NCBI GenBank assembly: GCA_029953675.1
Contig: JAMWBK010000010.1
Location: forward strand, 1,469,001-1,533,000
Length of the DNA stretch: 64,000 nucleotides
Source of the DNA: Rhodosorus marinus
Taxonomy: Eukaryota; Rhodophyta; Stylonematophyceae; Stylonematales; Stylonemataceae
Direction of reading: 5' to 3'
The notes under the pieces were generated by a model that saw only the letters and a list, made by a program, of their open reading frames with translations, searched no databases and was not told the origin of the DNA. Both the position numbers and the translations under genes were made by a program. This document shows positions 45,893 to 58,000 of this stretch, in pieces. How positions within the stretch are numbered: position 1 is the first letter of the stretch; the number at the start of each line of letters is the position of its first letter.

Positions 45893-47089
45893 TAGCCGTC
45901 ATCAACTCTGCACTTTCATCCTACAAGTCATCAAGCCGAACCCATGCCGGGTGCGGATCGAGCTCCCTGAGCTTTGCGGATGACGTATTATCCTACTGTC
46001 CGTGTCGGAAACACTGTGCTATCGTGTAAAGTCCGCACTACGACAGGGCGGATATGGGCGTGCGAGCTGGTCTTCTCCCCAGTATTCAGAGGAATAGCAT
46101 TGATCAGTGGTCCGATCCTGATCCAGACCATTGGCGATGAGGAAGGATATACTCAAGAATGTTTAGTGTGCGTTTGGTTTTGGTGATTCCCCTTGAGAAG
46201 AAACCTGGAGAAACTAGTCAAAAACAAAATCGCCCCGTTGCGAATATGCCCAAAGAGGGGTGCGAGCTACGAGTACGTCACATGAGAGTACTCCGAAGCT
46301 AGGAAATCCTCTATCCAAGTGTACTGGCTTTGATAACTTGAAACCGCGAAGGGCCATCCCAGCAAGAACCCCCGACAAGATTTGGTTGAATCCCCAGTCC
46401 AGCAAATCACATCAACCAAAGTCGTCTGTAGTAAAATCATAGTACAGAAAGAAATATGATGCAATCTACCCCTCCTCAACGATAAAACCAATACCATGTT
46501 CATATCTGCAATAAATTTGACTAAGACAGTACTGTTTAAAAAACTAAACTACCTTCCCCTCCTTATAAATCCACCACTTAGTATGACTCGATTCGGTACT
46601 ATTAGTACGTATCTCCTCCAACCCTGAAAATATAAACAAAATTTTAAACCGTTCTTAAAATATCTACAATATACTATTCAGTAAAAGACAGCTGTCCATT
46701 CATTTTCCTTGATGAAAAGGAAGTGAATATAAATCGATGAGTTTGTTTTATATTTTTTTTGGGTGTGTGTGTGTTTTGATCGGTTTGGGAAGGCGGGATT
46801 GTGGAGAGGGGAATGGGAGGATGGAATTGTGAGAGGGAGGGAGTTTTGGGTTTGGGAAGGAGGAGTGGGGCGGGGGTGATTTGGGATTTGGTGAACCAGG
46901 TAGAAATTTTTGTTTTGATATTGTTACTAAGAAAGAAAAGTTTAGGAAAATGGTTGACTGTTCGATCTGTTAGAGGTTTTTTTTTCGTGGGAAAGGAGGG
47001 GGGGGGGGGAGGGGAAGGAAGGGGGAGGGAGGGTTTTTGAAATACTTGGATAAGACGGTTTTGGGATTTTGAGGTAGGTGTTGGGAAGT
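45893..47089. other. Intergenic with G-rich stretch
   Basis: Upstream of the ICE2-like gene and of DEK (divergent). From 46760 the plus strand is G/T-rich and has a 12-base G run at 46998-47009. No gene supported. Confidence 0.45.
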
Positions 47090-48420
47090 ATGACTGAAAC
47101 TGAGGAGCAGGCTGAGGAGCAGGTTGAGGCGCCGAAGGTGAGGGAGAGCATTCAGTTTTAGCTTGATCTGCTTTTGTTGGTTGGTTTTAGATTGGTTTTG
47201 GATGAGCTTGGATTCAGTCTTTTGGTACCTTTTGAGTACTGTGTTCTGATTTTGGATAAAGGCGTGGTTCTGAAAGGGTGGTTTTTTGCTGTTTTTTTGG
47301 ATAGCCGGGGATCCTCGAAGAAGATCCAGTGAAAGAAGGCAAGCGGAAGCGAAAGAGCGTCGAAAAGCTGTATGACGAAGTACCTACTCCGGCGAAGAAG
47401 AAATCCACTGAATACGTCCAGGGATTTGGGCAGCCGATTGGTGAATTAGAGGCCTTTACTGTGGGTATCAAGTCCAAGGATATGATTTTTCTGAAGAAGT
47501 TTCATAGAGTGCTGTACAACTCTCCTGGATCTCGGAAAAACATTCGCAGCTCTCTACGAAAGTTTCGCGGATTCAATTTCGGATCTGAAGCAGACGAGAA
47601 AAAGAAGTTGGAGCAGCTGGAGAAGTTTAGCAAGACTGAAATCTCCGGATTCTGCGGCCTTCTAGGCCTGTCACACAACAAAGAGAAGCACGCGCTCAGC
47701 GCGTCGCTTTTAGATTTTCTCAAGAAGCCTGCCGCTAGCCTTTCAAAGGCACCCCCGCCCAAAAAGGTATCCAAGATTGCGCTTCACCCTGTGTTCAAGT
47801 TGCTCTTGTTTCCTGGACTGACTGACTCGTTGCTACGCACACGACGAACTTTACTCCAGCTTAAGGGTAAATCCTCCTCGAAGTCTAAGAGTGCAATTAA
47901 AAAGTCCAAGACTGGAAAGGGCTCGACGAAGAAGCTTCCCGGCAAGAAGAAGAAACCTAATGCCGAGGATGAGGAGGATTCCTACTATATGAACTTCATC
48001 AACCAAGAGCGTGCTAAGATGGAAGCACAAAACCCAGGAGCTACCAATACCGAGATCATCTTTCTGTGTGGTGCGGAGTTCGGCAAGAAATATGAGATTG
48101 TGGTGGATGAAGATGACGGTGATGGACAAGAAGAGGACGGTGATGGACAAGAAGAGGACGGTGATGGACAAGAAGAGGACGGCGATGAACAAGAAGAGGA
48201 CGGTGATGAGCAAGAGGAGGACGATGCAGAAGAGGAAGAAGATGGAGATGAAGACGGAGTGGATGCAGAAGAAGGTGAAGATAAGGACGAAAAGGATGAA
48301 GCTGAGGAACAAGCGAAACCGGATTCTACGAATACGGGTGAGACGGAGGCCAAAGCGGAAGTAAAAGATGAAGCCAAGGACCAGGGCGATCCAGCGGAAG
48401 AGAAGACAAGAGGCGAATGA
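47090..48420 (+). CDS. DEK: DEK-like chromatin protein
   Basis: Two exons, 47090-47137 (MTETEEQAEEQVEAPK) and 47305-48420, encode 387 aa. The basic segment KRKRKSVEKLYDEV and the core GQPIGELEAF ... KFHRVLYNSPGSRKNIRSSL ... FSKTEISGFCGLLGL ... LLDFLKKP contain the SAF/SAP DNA-binding helix pair of DEK. Lys-rich stretches follow (KGKSSSKSKSAIKKS), then an acidic C-terminus of more than 100 residues with a 7-residue repeat. Known role: DEK binds structured DNA and histones and acts in chromatin organisation and splicing-linked complexes. DEK_C, if present, would have to be in the middle YYMNFINQERAKM region, which is only weakly like it. Confidence 0.85.
48115..48219 (+). repeat. 21-bp minisatellite, five copies, in DEK
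   Basis: Five in-frame copies of GACGGTGATGGACAAGAAGAG with few substitutions encode DGDGQEE-like units. Copy number could vary between strains. Confidence 0.9.
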
Positions 48421-48686
48421 ACTTCAAAACGGTTCTCTTCCCCGAATGTATGCATAGCCAGAACTGACTCGGGCTGATTATACCTAAGTAATAAATCAAT
48501 AGTTGAGTTCGAGCTAATGAGCTTATGCGTCTACATGCGAACCATGGTGTCTTTCACAAGGAAACGTGCCCCTATGTCAATCTGCTGATGAGAATCCTGA
48601 GTTACGGTACGACAACCAGCGAAGGGTTCGGGGACAAAAGATCAAATTCGCATTGTTCACGAAACATTTTCACTGTGCAAAGTGTA
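48421..48686. other. Spacer between convergent genes
   Basis: 3' flanks of DEK and of the ADH-like gene. Nothing recognised. Confidence 0.45.
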
Positions 48687-50759
48687 CTAGTCTTCAACGA
48701 GGCCTGCGCATCTCAAGATATCCTCGATCAGCACGGGGCTCGATCTGGTTACGTAATCGGCAAACGAGGTTCTGCATATAGTGACGGAGATATCTTTGGC
48801 GGTCGCGACGTCGATCTTCGGGGGTTTCGGGACTCTGTCAGCTTGCTTAAAGAGGTATGTAAGAAACCTCGTTGCAGTGGGAGGGTCAACCACCAAGTCC
48901 GCAACGGCATCAACCCGATCAGATGGAATCAATCCAGACTGGACCACGCACGGCATCAAATGCAGAAGCGCCCGTGCGAATGCGCTACAGTGCACTTCTT
49001 CCTCTAAGTAGGGAGCTCCCTTGACGAATTCCAAATCTACAGCCGGTTCTATTGATTTCTCTTCTGTAGCAGCAGCAACTCCCAACGCCAGAGCCTGTGC
49101 CAGGCCCATACCTGTCGCTTCCCGAGCTGATCCAGCTAACATGCATGACGAGGCCAACGCAGAAAACTGACTGTCCTCTTCCATGCGCTGCCCAGGGTCG
49201 CTCAGAATAACCCGAAGGATTTGCTCGATGCCTTCCGTTGCGAGCCGATTGGACGTGGGATCCAAATTCCTAGCAAACAGACTTTCGATGCACCAGCACA
49301 GGTTTACCGCCGCCACAACATCAACAAGCGGCGGGTTCAATCGACGGTATATCCTGGGATCGGCGACAACGATTCTGTCGTTTGCTGGATCCCATTCGAC
49401 CACCGTGTGTCCCGTACCAGATCGCAGGATACTTGTCGACAAATACGCTGCCTCGGAGCCTACCCCAGAAGGGACCAAGATAAGCGGCAGAGGCTTTTCC
49501 CCTGTTGAAGCGCGGATATATCCAACGCCGCCCGATTCCTCTGCTGCAAATTCTGCCCTTCCGAGTACCTCTAGTGCCTCCGTCTCTGGGACAGCCGCCA
49601 GGGCGGCTATCGCACGAGCGGCGTCCATGATCCTTCCAGATCCGTATGCAATAATACCACCGTGTTCTCGTTCTCGGAACAGCTTGAGTCCTCGTTCAAC
49701 AACCATCCTATTGACTCCGGGCCCGTTCTCATGAATACGAAGCCCGGGAAAGTCCACCACGACCGAGTCGTCACTCTCAGTTTCCAGGCCCCAAACCAGC
49801 GGGTCAATTCTGGCCTGGTTGAAGCCAGTAATGCCAAGAAACGTATGACTCTGGGCGAGGACATGCTTTTGGACCTTTTCAATCGACCCGCTCCCTAGCC
49901 AAACTCGAATGGGGTCATAGTACTGACCAGAATCGCTGACGGCTTCGGTCCGCTTTGGCGTTTGGACGGGTGACAGTTCCGGCAAATCCCATTCCTCCGC
50001 CAGGACATCTGCAGGAAGCGCCCAAGATGCTGGCGGGGGGTACAGAGCGGCAAACCTCTCGCTTTTCCATCCGGTTTCATCCAGATATGCATCCCCGAGC
50101 GATGAATCGAAGAGGGCAAAGTCTGAGCCATCCGGATACGCACTCAGGATAACCATTGTTCTGCCATTCTTGAGTGGGATCGCTGCTGCTCTTAGCGCTT
50201 CCCCGGACTGCACAAGCCGTCGGACTTCCGCAATACACAGATCGGAAAATTCGGATGCTTCTTCGTCGCTTTCAGCGCTGCCAGTGCTCACAATCACTTC
50301 AACAGAGCTTACCCCGAGTCGTTTCAGGATCTGCTGAGGAACTGCTTGCGAATCGGTGTCAATGTCGTCAGCATCTGTAGGCCGAGATAACTGCCAGGCC
50401 CTTAGACTTGGAAACAGAGCGGTCCCAGTAAACCGCGGTTCCTTTGTGGTGAACGGGAGAGGATCTTCTCCGAGTTGTGGTTTCACCAATTCGTAGGCTT
50501 CGAGGAGGGCATACCCATGGCCGCTTTTTTTCTTCAGAACATCAACTCGGGCAGCTTCGACGTTCTTGGCGTAGTCTTCTAGAGCATCCTCAATCTCGTT
50601 CGTCTCCACGACCTCTCTTAAGCGGAACCACAGAGCATCTGGATGAGTCTCGGGCGAGGGTGAGGCAGCCGCCGCGCATCTGCGTCGACAAAGTTTCTGG
50701 CAAACGGCAGCACGAGGTCTCACCAGACCACCCGCAAGAAACGAAAGCATTGCCATCAT
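48687..50759 (-). CDS. Large protein with C-terminal degenerate iron-ADH-like domain, probably plastid
   Basis: Intronless frame of 690 aa; start chosen at the first in-frame ATG (MMAMLSFLAGGLVRPRAA), since the codon opening the frame further up is GTG. The first 40 residues, Ala/Arg-rich, look like a transit peptide. Residues 40-270 are an unrecognised domain (LFPSLRAWQLSRP, GRTMVILSAYPDGSDFALFD). From about 300 to the end the fold of iron-containing/maleylacetate-type dehydrogenases is seen: RVWLGSGSIEKVQKHV, GGIIAYGSGRIMDAARAIA (the GGSxxD NAD motif), LILVPSGVGSEAAYLSTS (the P-T-x-x-x-T-GSE motif), LARNLDPTSNRLATEG-like helix. The usual metal-binding D-A-L-T-H-A-I-E is V-N-L-C-W-C-I-E and other His ligands are missing. 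So metal-dependent catalysis is unlikely. A separate first exon near 50863-50907 with a GTAAGT donor is possible. Confidence 0.72.
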   Translation of the reverse strand: MMAMLSFLAGGLVRPRAAVCQKLCRRRCAAAASPSPETHPDALWFRLREVVETNEIEDALEDYAKNVEAARVDVLKKKSGHGYALLEAYELVKPQLGEDPLPFTTKEPRFTGTALFPSLRAWQLSRPTDADDIDTDSQAVPQQILKRLGVSSVEVIVSTGSAESDEEASEFSDLCIAEVRRLVQSGEALRAAAIPLKNGRTMVILSAYPDGSDFALFDSSLGDAYLDETGWKSERFAALYPPPASWALPADVLAEEWDLPELSPVQTPKRTEAVSDSGQYYDPIRVWLGSGSIEKVQKHVLAQSHTFLGITGFNQARIDPLVWGLETESDDSVVVDFPGLRIHENGPGVNRMVVERGLKLFREREHGGIIAYGSGRIMDAARAIAALAAVPETEALEVLGRAEFAAEESGGVGYIRASTGEKPLPLILVPSGVGSEAAYLSTSILRSGTGHTVVEWDPANDRIVVADPRIYRRLNPPLVDVVAAVNLCWCIESLFARNLDPTSNRLATEGIEQILRVILSDPGQRMEEDSQFSALASSCMLAGSAREATGMGLAQALALGVAAATEEKSIEPAVDLEFVKGAPYLEEEVHCSAFARALLHLMPCVVQSGLIPSDRVDAVADLVVDPPTATRFLTYLFKQADRVPKPPKIDVATAKDISVTICRTSFADYVTRSSPVLIEDILRCAGLVED

Positions 50760-51791
50760 TAAAACCCTTTGAGCCCGCACTCATGATTTCTGAGCGAACA
50801 CGTCTCACTGTCAACCTCAATGGTCTACCGCCGATGCAAGCCAGAATGTGACCAGAACTTACACCGGTAGCGGCGGAGATATTCGATGGCCTTCTCTTAA
50901 GACTCATGGAGAGAACGAATGGTTTGTACCAGTACTGCTGTTAAATTCAAGCCTGTAATAGCATGCAGATCTAATTCTTCCATCAGATGACCGGGAGTAT
51001 GCTGAAAACCTTCAAACACAACATTGTATTGCCGTTGGCAATCCCGTCGCCGGGGCCCACAACAACATGTCTGAGGGAAAAGTGGAACGACGTCGTCGTC
51101 AATTCACTTGGCTCAGTAACTGCTGTTGTAGATTTGCTGTCATAAGAACATTGAAATTCTCTAAAGCGCGTTTTCAAAGCTCCTGCGCTACTCTCATCGC
51201 GCTTGCAAAGCCCTTTCAGAGGAATTGTCTCGGAGATGGTTACCGAGAAGGGGACGCTTCAGAGGAATCACAAAGCCCAGCAAACTACACGGATAATGTT
51301 TGGGCTTAATTTTTAGCCCGAAGAAGTTTTGTCTGGTGTGGGTTTGCTCCTGGTTGATAGGGCGCTTAGAGCTTCCGCGTAATGTCATAAAATCTAGCCC
51401 AAAGTCGCTGGTCCTGGTATTGGGGTTTTCAGTTAGTCCTTTGAACCTCCAGCGTTCCCATGTTTAGTAAAGAATGTTGTCGTCTTGGGTACGGTTTCGG
51501 GGTAATATGAAACAGATGATACCGCACTGTTGTAAGTTCGCACGCGCGGACGAAGGCGTGCGTTCTTGCCCACCCTCTGAGAGTTCATACGACGGTTCTT
51601 TCTTTAATAGAGATTCCTTCGTACGCAGCATATATGTGATATCTTGGATCAAAATCGACTACGGAAACTATGTAGCGGGAATAAGTGTAAATAGAGTTCA
51701 GCAGCTCATAGAAAATTAAGACAGTATACAATAGCAACCGATCCACTGGAGGCGAATGCTAATCTAGAGAAACAATTTGCTCTGTAAAGGT
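50760..51791. other. Intergenic / 5' region of the ADH-like gene
   Basis: An ATG with MSLKRRPSNISAATG ending at a GTAAGT donor (minus strand, about 50862-50907) may be a leader exon, but joining it to the ADH-like frame gives a stop codon in the reading phases I tried. No other gene supported. Confidence 0.4.
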
Positions 51792-52532
51792 TCATGGCAA
51801 GCTCTTTCCAAGCCTGCTGGATGAATCTTGCCTGTGTCTCTTTGCAAGATCCGACCGGTAGCTACGCCCATTGAGATAGCACCTCGCTGCAGCCGAATTT
51901 GGATCAAGGGGCTTTCCGCTGAGCGTATGCCCTTCACCAGTCTCTGCCACCTTCCGTGGAACCGGTAATCCGTGCTTGTAAAGCCGAATAAAATATTTCT
52001 GCGCATGTGATCGGAAATTGTTCGCGTCTCGAGTTCCGACGTGCTGAGCGCACTTTTTCCAATCTCTTCCGTAGAGCTGCAGGGCCTCAAGAAATCTTGT
52101 TTCCTCTTCCTCGCTCCACTTTACTGGAGCTTTTCGCTTCTGATCAGTGGATCTCGGGGATGATCCAAGTCTACTATCTTCACCGGCAGACATTGTGGAG
52201 GCCTCAGAGACCGCCGAGGCCCCTGATTTTCGTACATGCCGAGCACCAGGGATGTCCATTCGCGCGGAAGCAACATATCCATCTTCGTAACTCCCACTCA
52301 GAGGAGTGTTTCCCAAAGGACTGCTTGCGATTTGCCCAAGAGCAGGAGACTCGAAGGGGAACTGTACAGAATCTCCAATGTCGGTCTCCATGGCGTAGCT
52401 CTCCATCCCGTCACCTGGCTTCCCCGAACTACCATCATGCTCCGTGAACTGATACATTCCCATTTCCTCGAGGAGGTCGTCTGCTCCGAGGCTGTGGGAC
52501 AACATCCCTGAATCAAATAGCATTTCGTCCAT
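51792..52532 (-). CDS. SHAQKYF-class MYB-related transcription factor
   Basis: Single frame of 246 aa from the ATG of MDEMLFDSG; the frame is open further 5', with GTG but no ATG, so an upstream exon may exist. One MYB/SANT repeat is clear: VKWSEEEETRFLEALQLYGR, then DWKKCAQHVGTRDANNFRSH and AQKYFIRLYKHGLPVPRK. The SHAQKYF motif in helix 3 defines the plant-type single-repeat class (CCA1/LHY/RVE-like and relatives), many of which bind evening-element-like DNA and act in clock or light responses. The N-terminus is acidic, a possible activation region. Target and process in this organism are not visible. Confidence 0.85.
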   Translation of the reverse strand: MDEMLFDSGMLSHSLGADDLLEEMGMYQFTEHDGSSGKPGDGMESYAMETDIGDSVQFPFESPALGQIASSPLGNTPLSGSYEDGYVASARMDIPGARHVRKSGASAVSEASTMSAGEDSRLGSSPRSTDQKRKAPVKWSEEEETRFLEALQLYGRDWKKCAQHVGTRDANNFRSHAQKYFIRLYKHGLPVPRKVAETGEGHTLSGKPLDPNSAAARCYLNGRSYRSDLAKRHRQDSSSRLGKSLP

Positions 52533-55090
52533 TGCTTCTAAGCGATCTATACTCCTGCTACCATTCCCAATGCTAAAGACAACTTCAAAAGCTGCGCCCC
52601 GACTTTCTTCACCCACGCGTTCAAGACTGCGAACTCTGCGTAGAGCTCAATATGATAAATACCTCTTTTAGCGGCTTTGTTTCCCCCGCAAAACTAGTTC
52701 CTTTCGCAAAACTATTTCCGTTCGTTTCCGCCTTGGCAAGAAACACCGGAAAATACTCCCTACAACGGTATTTCGCCCTATATCCCCATCACCACGCCCC
52801 CCCCCCCCCTCTCGAAAGCCAACCCCTCTTTTCCTTCTCAAAATCTGGTTTGCGGATGTAATCCACCCCTTCCAATAACTTTGTTGAAATAAGCGCTGTT
52901 GTCAACCTGTTTCTTGACCATCTTCCGCGAGGTTGCCAACCTGCCGTATTTGGCTTCAACTTCTTGTTTGAACATCCACCTACCCTCCTACTCAGCGTAC
53001 AAAAATTTTCGACTCGATCCTCGCCCGAAGTTGAACAAAGTTTCAACCCTACTTATGGAAGCGAATCGAATTTCATATAGCTTCCAGGCTATCAAAATCC
53101 TCGAGTTTAGTATTTCCGCTCAATTCCATTAGGGTAGTGCTCTGTTTAACAAAAATGCGGATGAATTGTAGACTTCGTTTTTCCTTTGTGAGTACACGCC
53201 TCCGGTTGGCAGTTCCTAAACTGACGGAAAGTTCAACCACAGCGAACCCTGGGCTCCGCAAAAGCAAATTCTACTTCACATCAAAAGTATGTCGTCTATT
53301 TCCCTCCCCCCCCTCTATCTATGCCTCAACATTTGATTTTGTCGTGAAAACCCCTAATTAGAGAATCCGGTGGGCTCCGATTTTTTTTTCCTAAGCAGAA
53401 TGGAATCCGCTAAATTTATTCGGGCAAGAGGGAGTTTGATGACGACCTGTGGTGTGACAAGCTTCATGTAGATCTCTGCACGGGAACAGCTCTTGCTAGT
53501 GGTGGGTTCCAATACTTCTAGTCTATTCTAGAAAGTCGTTGGCCAATAGTGGCGAAGCAGGTTAACCTCCCTCTCGAGAAGCGCCACAAAAATATATGTC
53601 TCGGGTGCAATATTCAGTATTTTTTATATCTATTCACGTCTTTCTTTGCGCAAATACGGAATACGGAATCCAGCTGAACCTCAGGATTTGTTCAATATTT
53701 GTTTATTGTAAATTTATTCACCGATTTTCCGCTTTCCCCAAGTGCAAGTGGAGTTCCTTGACTACCAGTTCCGTATGACTACCCCTCTTCTCTGGAAGCG
53801 ACGGTTTTCACTCACTGTCTCTTTTTTAAGCTCCCTAACTACCCCGCAATAATCCGAGTGGAAAAAGCTCTTTTTGATGGTGCGGTAAGTTTCAGAAAAC
53901 TCACAATATAGGGGGTGTAGTCACCCTGAGATATTGCACCCCCAGGGTAAACATATGCACATCCGTGCTGGTTCCGTTTTTCCAACAAGATCGTTCGTGC
54001 ACAGTTTCTATTGGATCATATCGAATCCCACTAGACGTATCCGCTTTCTTAAGTTTCGCTATACACGCGCGAAAATATTCAAAAAAGAGCAACGGCAAAC
54101 GGGCAGCTAACGCCTTACCTCCCGCAGAAAAGTTTCTATGAATACGACTAAACACAATAGTTCAAATATTTCAAACATATTCGTCACTCTCCTGAGCTTC
54201 TCCTACCCCTCAGATACAAATTGACCTTAACTCATGATGTCCATTGTTGCTTTCGACCTTTGTGTCATCATATAACAATAAAAATTAAGGGGAGTTTTGT
54301 GAACAAAAAAAAAGGAGTCAGAGGTAACTTTTCAAAGAAAATCTTCTTTCTGAAGTGTTCCCCACCCTATCGATTTTTCATACATGTTTCTGTAGCCACA
54401 TATTTATTTATAATATGATAAAGCTTTCAGTAGACCGTTCGCTGACCCGGCCTTTGTCAGTTGCTCTATTTGCTAGAATAACCAGCCAAGAAAAGCTTAT
54501 CCCCTTTCTTCTCTTGGAGCAGTTCCATTCTTGAAACTTACGAGAGCCTTTTCAATTACGCGATGAGCCTATTGCAACTCGGTGGCGTACGTGCGAGCTA
54601 TCTTTCGGAGCCTGCAACAGGGCGAATACTTGCACAATGTCTGGGCCACTCTCACCCGAAATTCTGCAGACCAGTGGGGGCTACGAAAAATATGGCCACG
54701 GTCGCTCCGAAATTCTGCGGAAGCGCAGAGGGAGCGAATTGTGGTCTATGCAATTTTTCGTCCTCAAGTTCGTCCTTTTTTTTTCTCTAGCTTTGCTATG
54801 GAGGTGAGCGAGGCAGGCGGCGAGCTGCAGAGCACCTTAGTTTTTCGGAAAGCTCAGAGTTGAGCCCTGTCGGAAAGCGAGGAGTGCTCCTTGGGGGTGA
54901 GAAATGGTTGTTCTCCCCCTTCAGAAATCCTTTGGAAGAGTCGTTTTTGCTCTGGGATTCCAGCACGGGGAGAGGTAGGGTCATAATATTTTCCGGCGTA
55001 CAACGACAGCTGTCCTGATCGGTCGCGCGAGCAGGCTAAAAATGGGAGTTCGGTTCGGGGCTGGGAGGACAACGGGAACTTTTTAGTTAT
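52533..55090. other. Long spacer, no supported gene
   Basis: 2.6 kb AT-rich sequence with a 13-base C run at 52797-52809. Holds the MYB promoter and the SCC3 3' flank. The many short frames do not resemble proteins. Confidence 0.45.
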
Positions 55091-58000
55091 TTACTGTGCA
55101 ATAGTTATAGACACCAAAGGCTCGGAAATTCGAGGCAGTTCCGAGAGCTCTACAGGAATAGCTTGAGCAGCTAGTCCCTGTTTAATAGCTTTCCTCACTT
55201 GCTCTCGTGCTTGCTCAGCTGGAAAATCCTTGGACCGGCAGAGCTCACGGTACACTTCAGACACTGGCTCCTGTACACGCGTTTGATGCTCATCAACAAA
55301 CGACCTTCAAGACGCAAAAAAATATCACTTGAGACATGCATCCTCTTCTTGAGCGAAAAGCTTGCCCAGGCTAGTGGAAACTCCAACATACCTCAGGTTC
55401 AGAATAGTCTCCGTTTCTAACTTCTTCTGCTTGTCTGCAACAAATCCTGCACCAACAGCGAGGTTCAGGAGCTCCACAGACGCAGCTGCAGCGAAGGACT
55501 TCACTTGAATGGAGGCCTTTCCTTTCATACCACTTGACATGTGGGACATGAATTGCTCGCAACTATTGACCAGATCATCAGTTTTTGCTCCAAGATCGTC
55601 ATTCCCACGGTGCACAGTCTCGCGCATGGATCGCACCAGAGCAAGGTACACGACACCTGCGAACTGCAACAGCTCCGTTTCATCCTTCGGTCCTGTCTCA
55701 AGCATATGCTCCAGCGCCTTATTGAGGTCCGCAACAATTCTCGCTGACGGGCAAACGCTCGATGATTCCAACGTGGCTTGAAGGCCGGACACCAGTTTCA
55801 CGACCCGGCTTGATGCTCCTCTTCCGCCCCTGCCCTGAGCGTCCTCCAGCTTCGCCTCTTGTCCCTTCCAAAAGCGCTCTATTATTGCGGTTGAATTTGA
55901 TTCTGAACTTGTCTGCTCGCCATATCGCGTCAGACTGCTGAAGCATGCTTCCAAAAGTTCTGCAGAAGCAGGATGTCTGTTCATCGATTCCTCAACGGCA
56001 AGTACTAGCCCCTCGAGTTCAGAGCCCAAGCCAGCTAGCTTGAAGTAACTGAACTCCAGTCGCGTAAAGAGCTCGATCAGAAGTTGTGTCATGTCTGCAT
56101 CACCTTTGTTCCTTTCCATAAGTCCACGTAGCCGCGGAGCTATCTCGGCTGTGAACTCTTTCAACCACGTTTTCTTCGCCTGCGCTCCACCGAGGCGATC
56201 TCGCGCGGGGTTGTCCATCATACTGACAATACACGCAAGATACCGGGCCGTTACCAGCTGCTCTTTTGGAGCCAGCAGATCGTCCTCAAGCAAGTCAATG
56301 ACAGTCTTCCAGGACCTGAGAGCCGGAAGTTCATTCCACAGACACTCACTCAAGGCCTCGATGTAGTGTCGACTACCACCTTCTGCTTCTATTGTCAGCC
56401 TTACAAGTGACATGCAGATGTTTGACTCACGCCGGTCAGCTATGCTGGAGTTCACTCTAGAGTCTCGCGATCTAGATCTACGGACGGCTGGCGCCGACTG
56501 CGATGCTGCCTCCTGGTTTAAAATGAAACTCACGTAGCTGCTCATGTACGACCCAACGGCTTTGTAGAATTGGGGACTCGCCTCCTCAAGAACCATTTTT
56601 AGAATGTGTTGGTGCTGGGAAACCGTTAAGAGTTCATACTGCATGAGGTCCTCGAGCAGATTCACTGCAGCCGACGATACTTCAAACGATTGATCTTCAC
56701 ACATCTCCAAGAACCGTCCAGTCGATTTCGAAATGAAGTCCCGCGTGCGGTCAAAGCCTAAGGATCTCAATATGTTTTGCGCTGTTGCGAGCGCCGCCAA
56801 ACGGACATTCGCGATCTTGTCATAGAACAGCGCCCCAATGGCTGCTGTGTTTGTATCAACAAAAAAGAAGGCGAAGTTCTCTCGGACCCACTTTTCCATT
56901 GCTTTCGAGCAGATTGATCTTAGGTCCGGAAAAGAGTCTCGAATTCGCTTTCTCCATACTCCGGCAACAACTTGGTCCATCCACAAATTCAAGGAGCCAC
57001 ACTGGCTACTCATTTCGTTCAGTTTCTTCTCAATGTCAGCGGCTTTCCCACCTCTAGCCTGTGCTCTACGTCTTTCCTGATTCCTCGCGATCTCCAACTG
57101 TTGCGACATGCTTGCCTGAGCTGTTGTGTTCTTTTTCAAGACCTGAATGATTCCATCAACAAATCCAATTGCAGCAACCGTCGCCGCTAGCCGCAGGCTT
57201 GCGCAATGCACAATCGACATGCTCTGTAGAAGCTGGATTACTCTGGGCACGGTCTCCATACCGTACAGCAGCGCATCATCACAGTCTCGAGCAATTCTTG
57301 AGAAAAACTCTCCCAGAGCTGACCGAAAACGCCTTGAGCTCCTTTCTTTTTTCAACAGAAAAGGGGCCTGGCATTTCGAAACGTCTGACACCACGCCCTC
57401 CAGAAACTCTTCAAATTCTGCTCCCTCAAGCTGATCTTCCCGCAGCACTGTGACGTGCAAGCCTTCCTGACCCCTAGCACCTCTGATTACGAGATCAACA
57501 ACTTCTACAAGAGCGCTGTTTTGGTTCTTCCGCGCCCTCTTCTGCCAGTTTGAAACTGTTGTCGCCAGGGCGTTTGGGTAAAGCATTATTTGCTATTAGA
57601 TATACGGAATCAAAAAGATGACAAGAGTTTCGTTGGTTAGAACAAGAGCTGCAAGTAGCGTATCTAAAGAGTTCAACGGGAAAATACTCTTCAGCAGAGC
57701 ATATGCATACCTCAAAAAGAGAGATGCTGTTGTGATTGCCTCTTCTCCTGGTCCTCACCGGTCGCTCAACTTCTCTGGCTCGGGTCTCAGCTTCTGTGAA
57801 AGAGACAGAGCCTCTTGTTCTCTTTGATCCGGCTGTTTCCTTCTCGCTCGAATTTTCTGCATCGGGAGAGGCCGTCTGTGACGTGTCCACCGCTGTTTCT
57901 TCAGAAGGTCTGCTTCTAGTGGACATCCTACGCGGGGCCGTTCCATCGGAGCGAGCACTATTTCTGTCACCCGATGCTTCGATTCGTGCAAGATCTTTCT

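Noticed and set aside
47851-48455. Minus-strand Ser/Pro-rich frames across DEK
   Set aside because: Shadows of the acidic repeat region of DEK.
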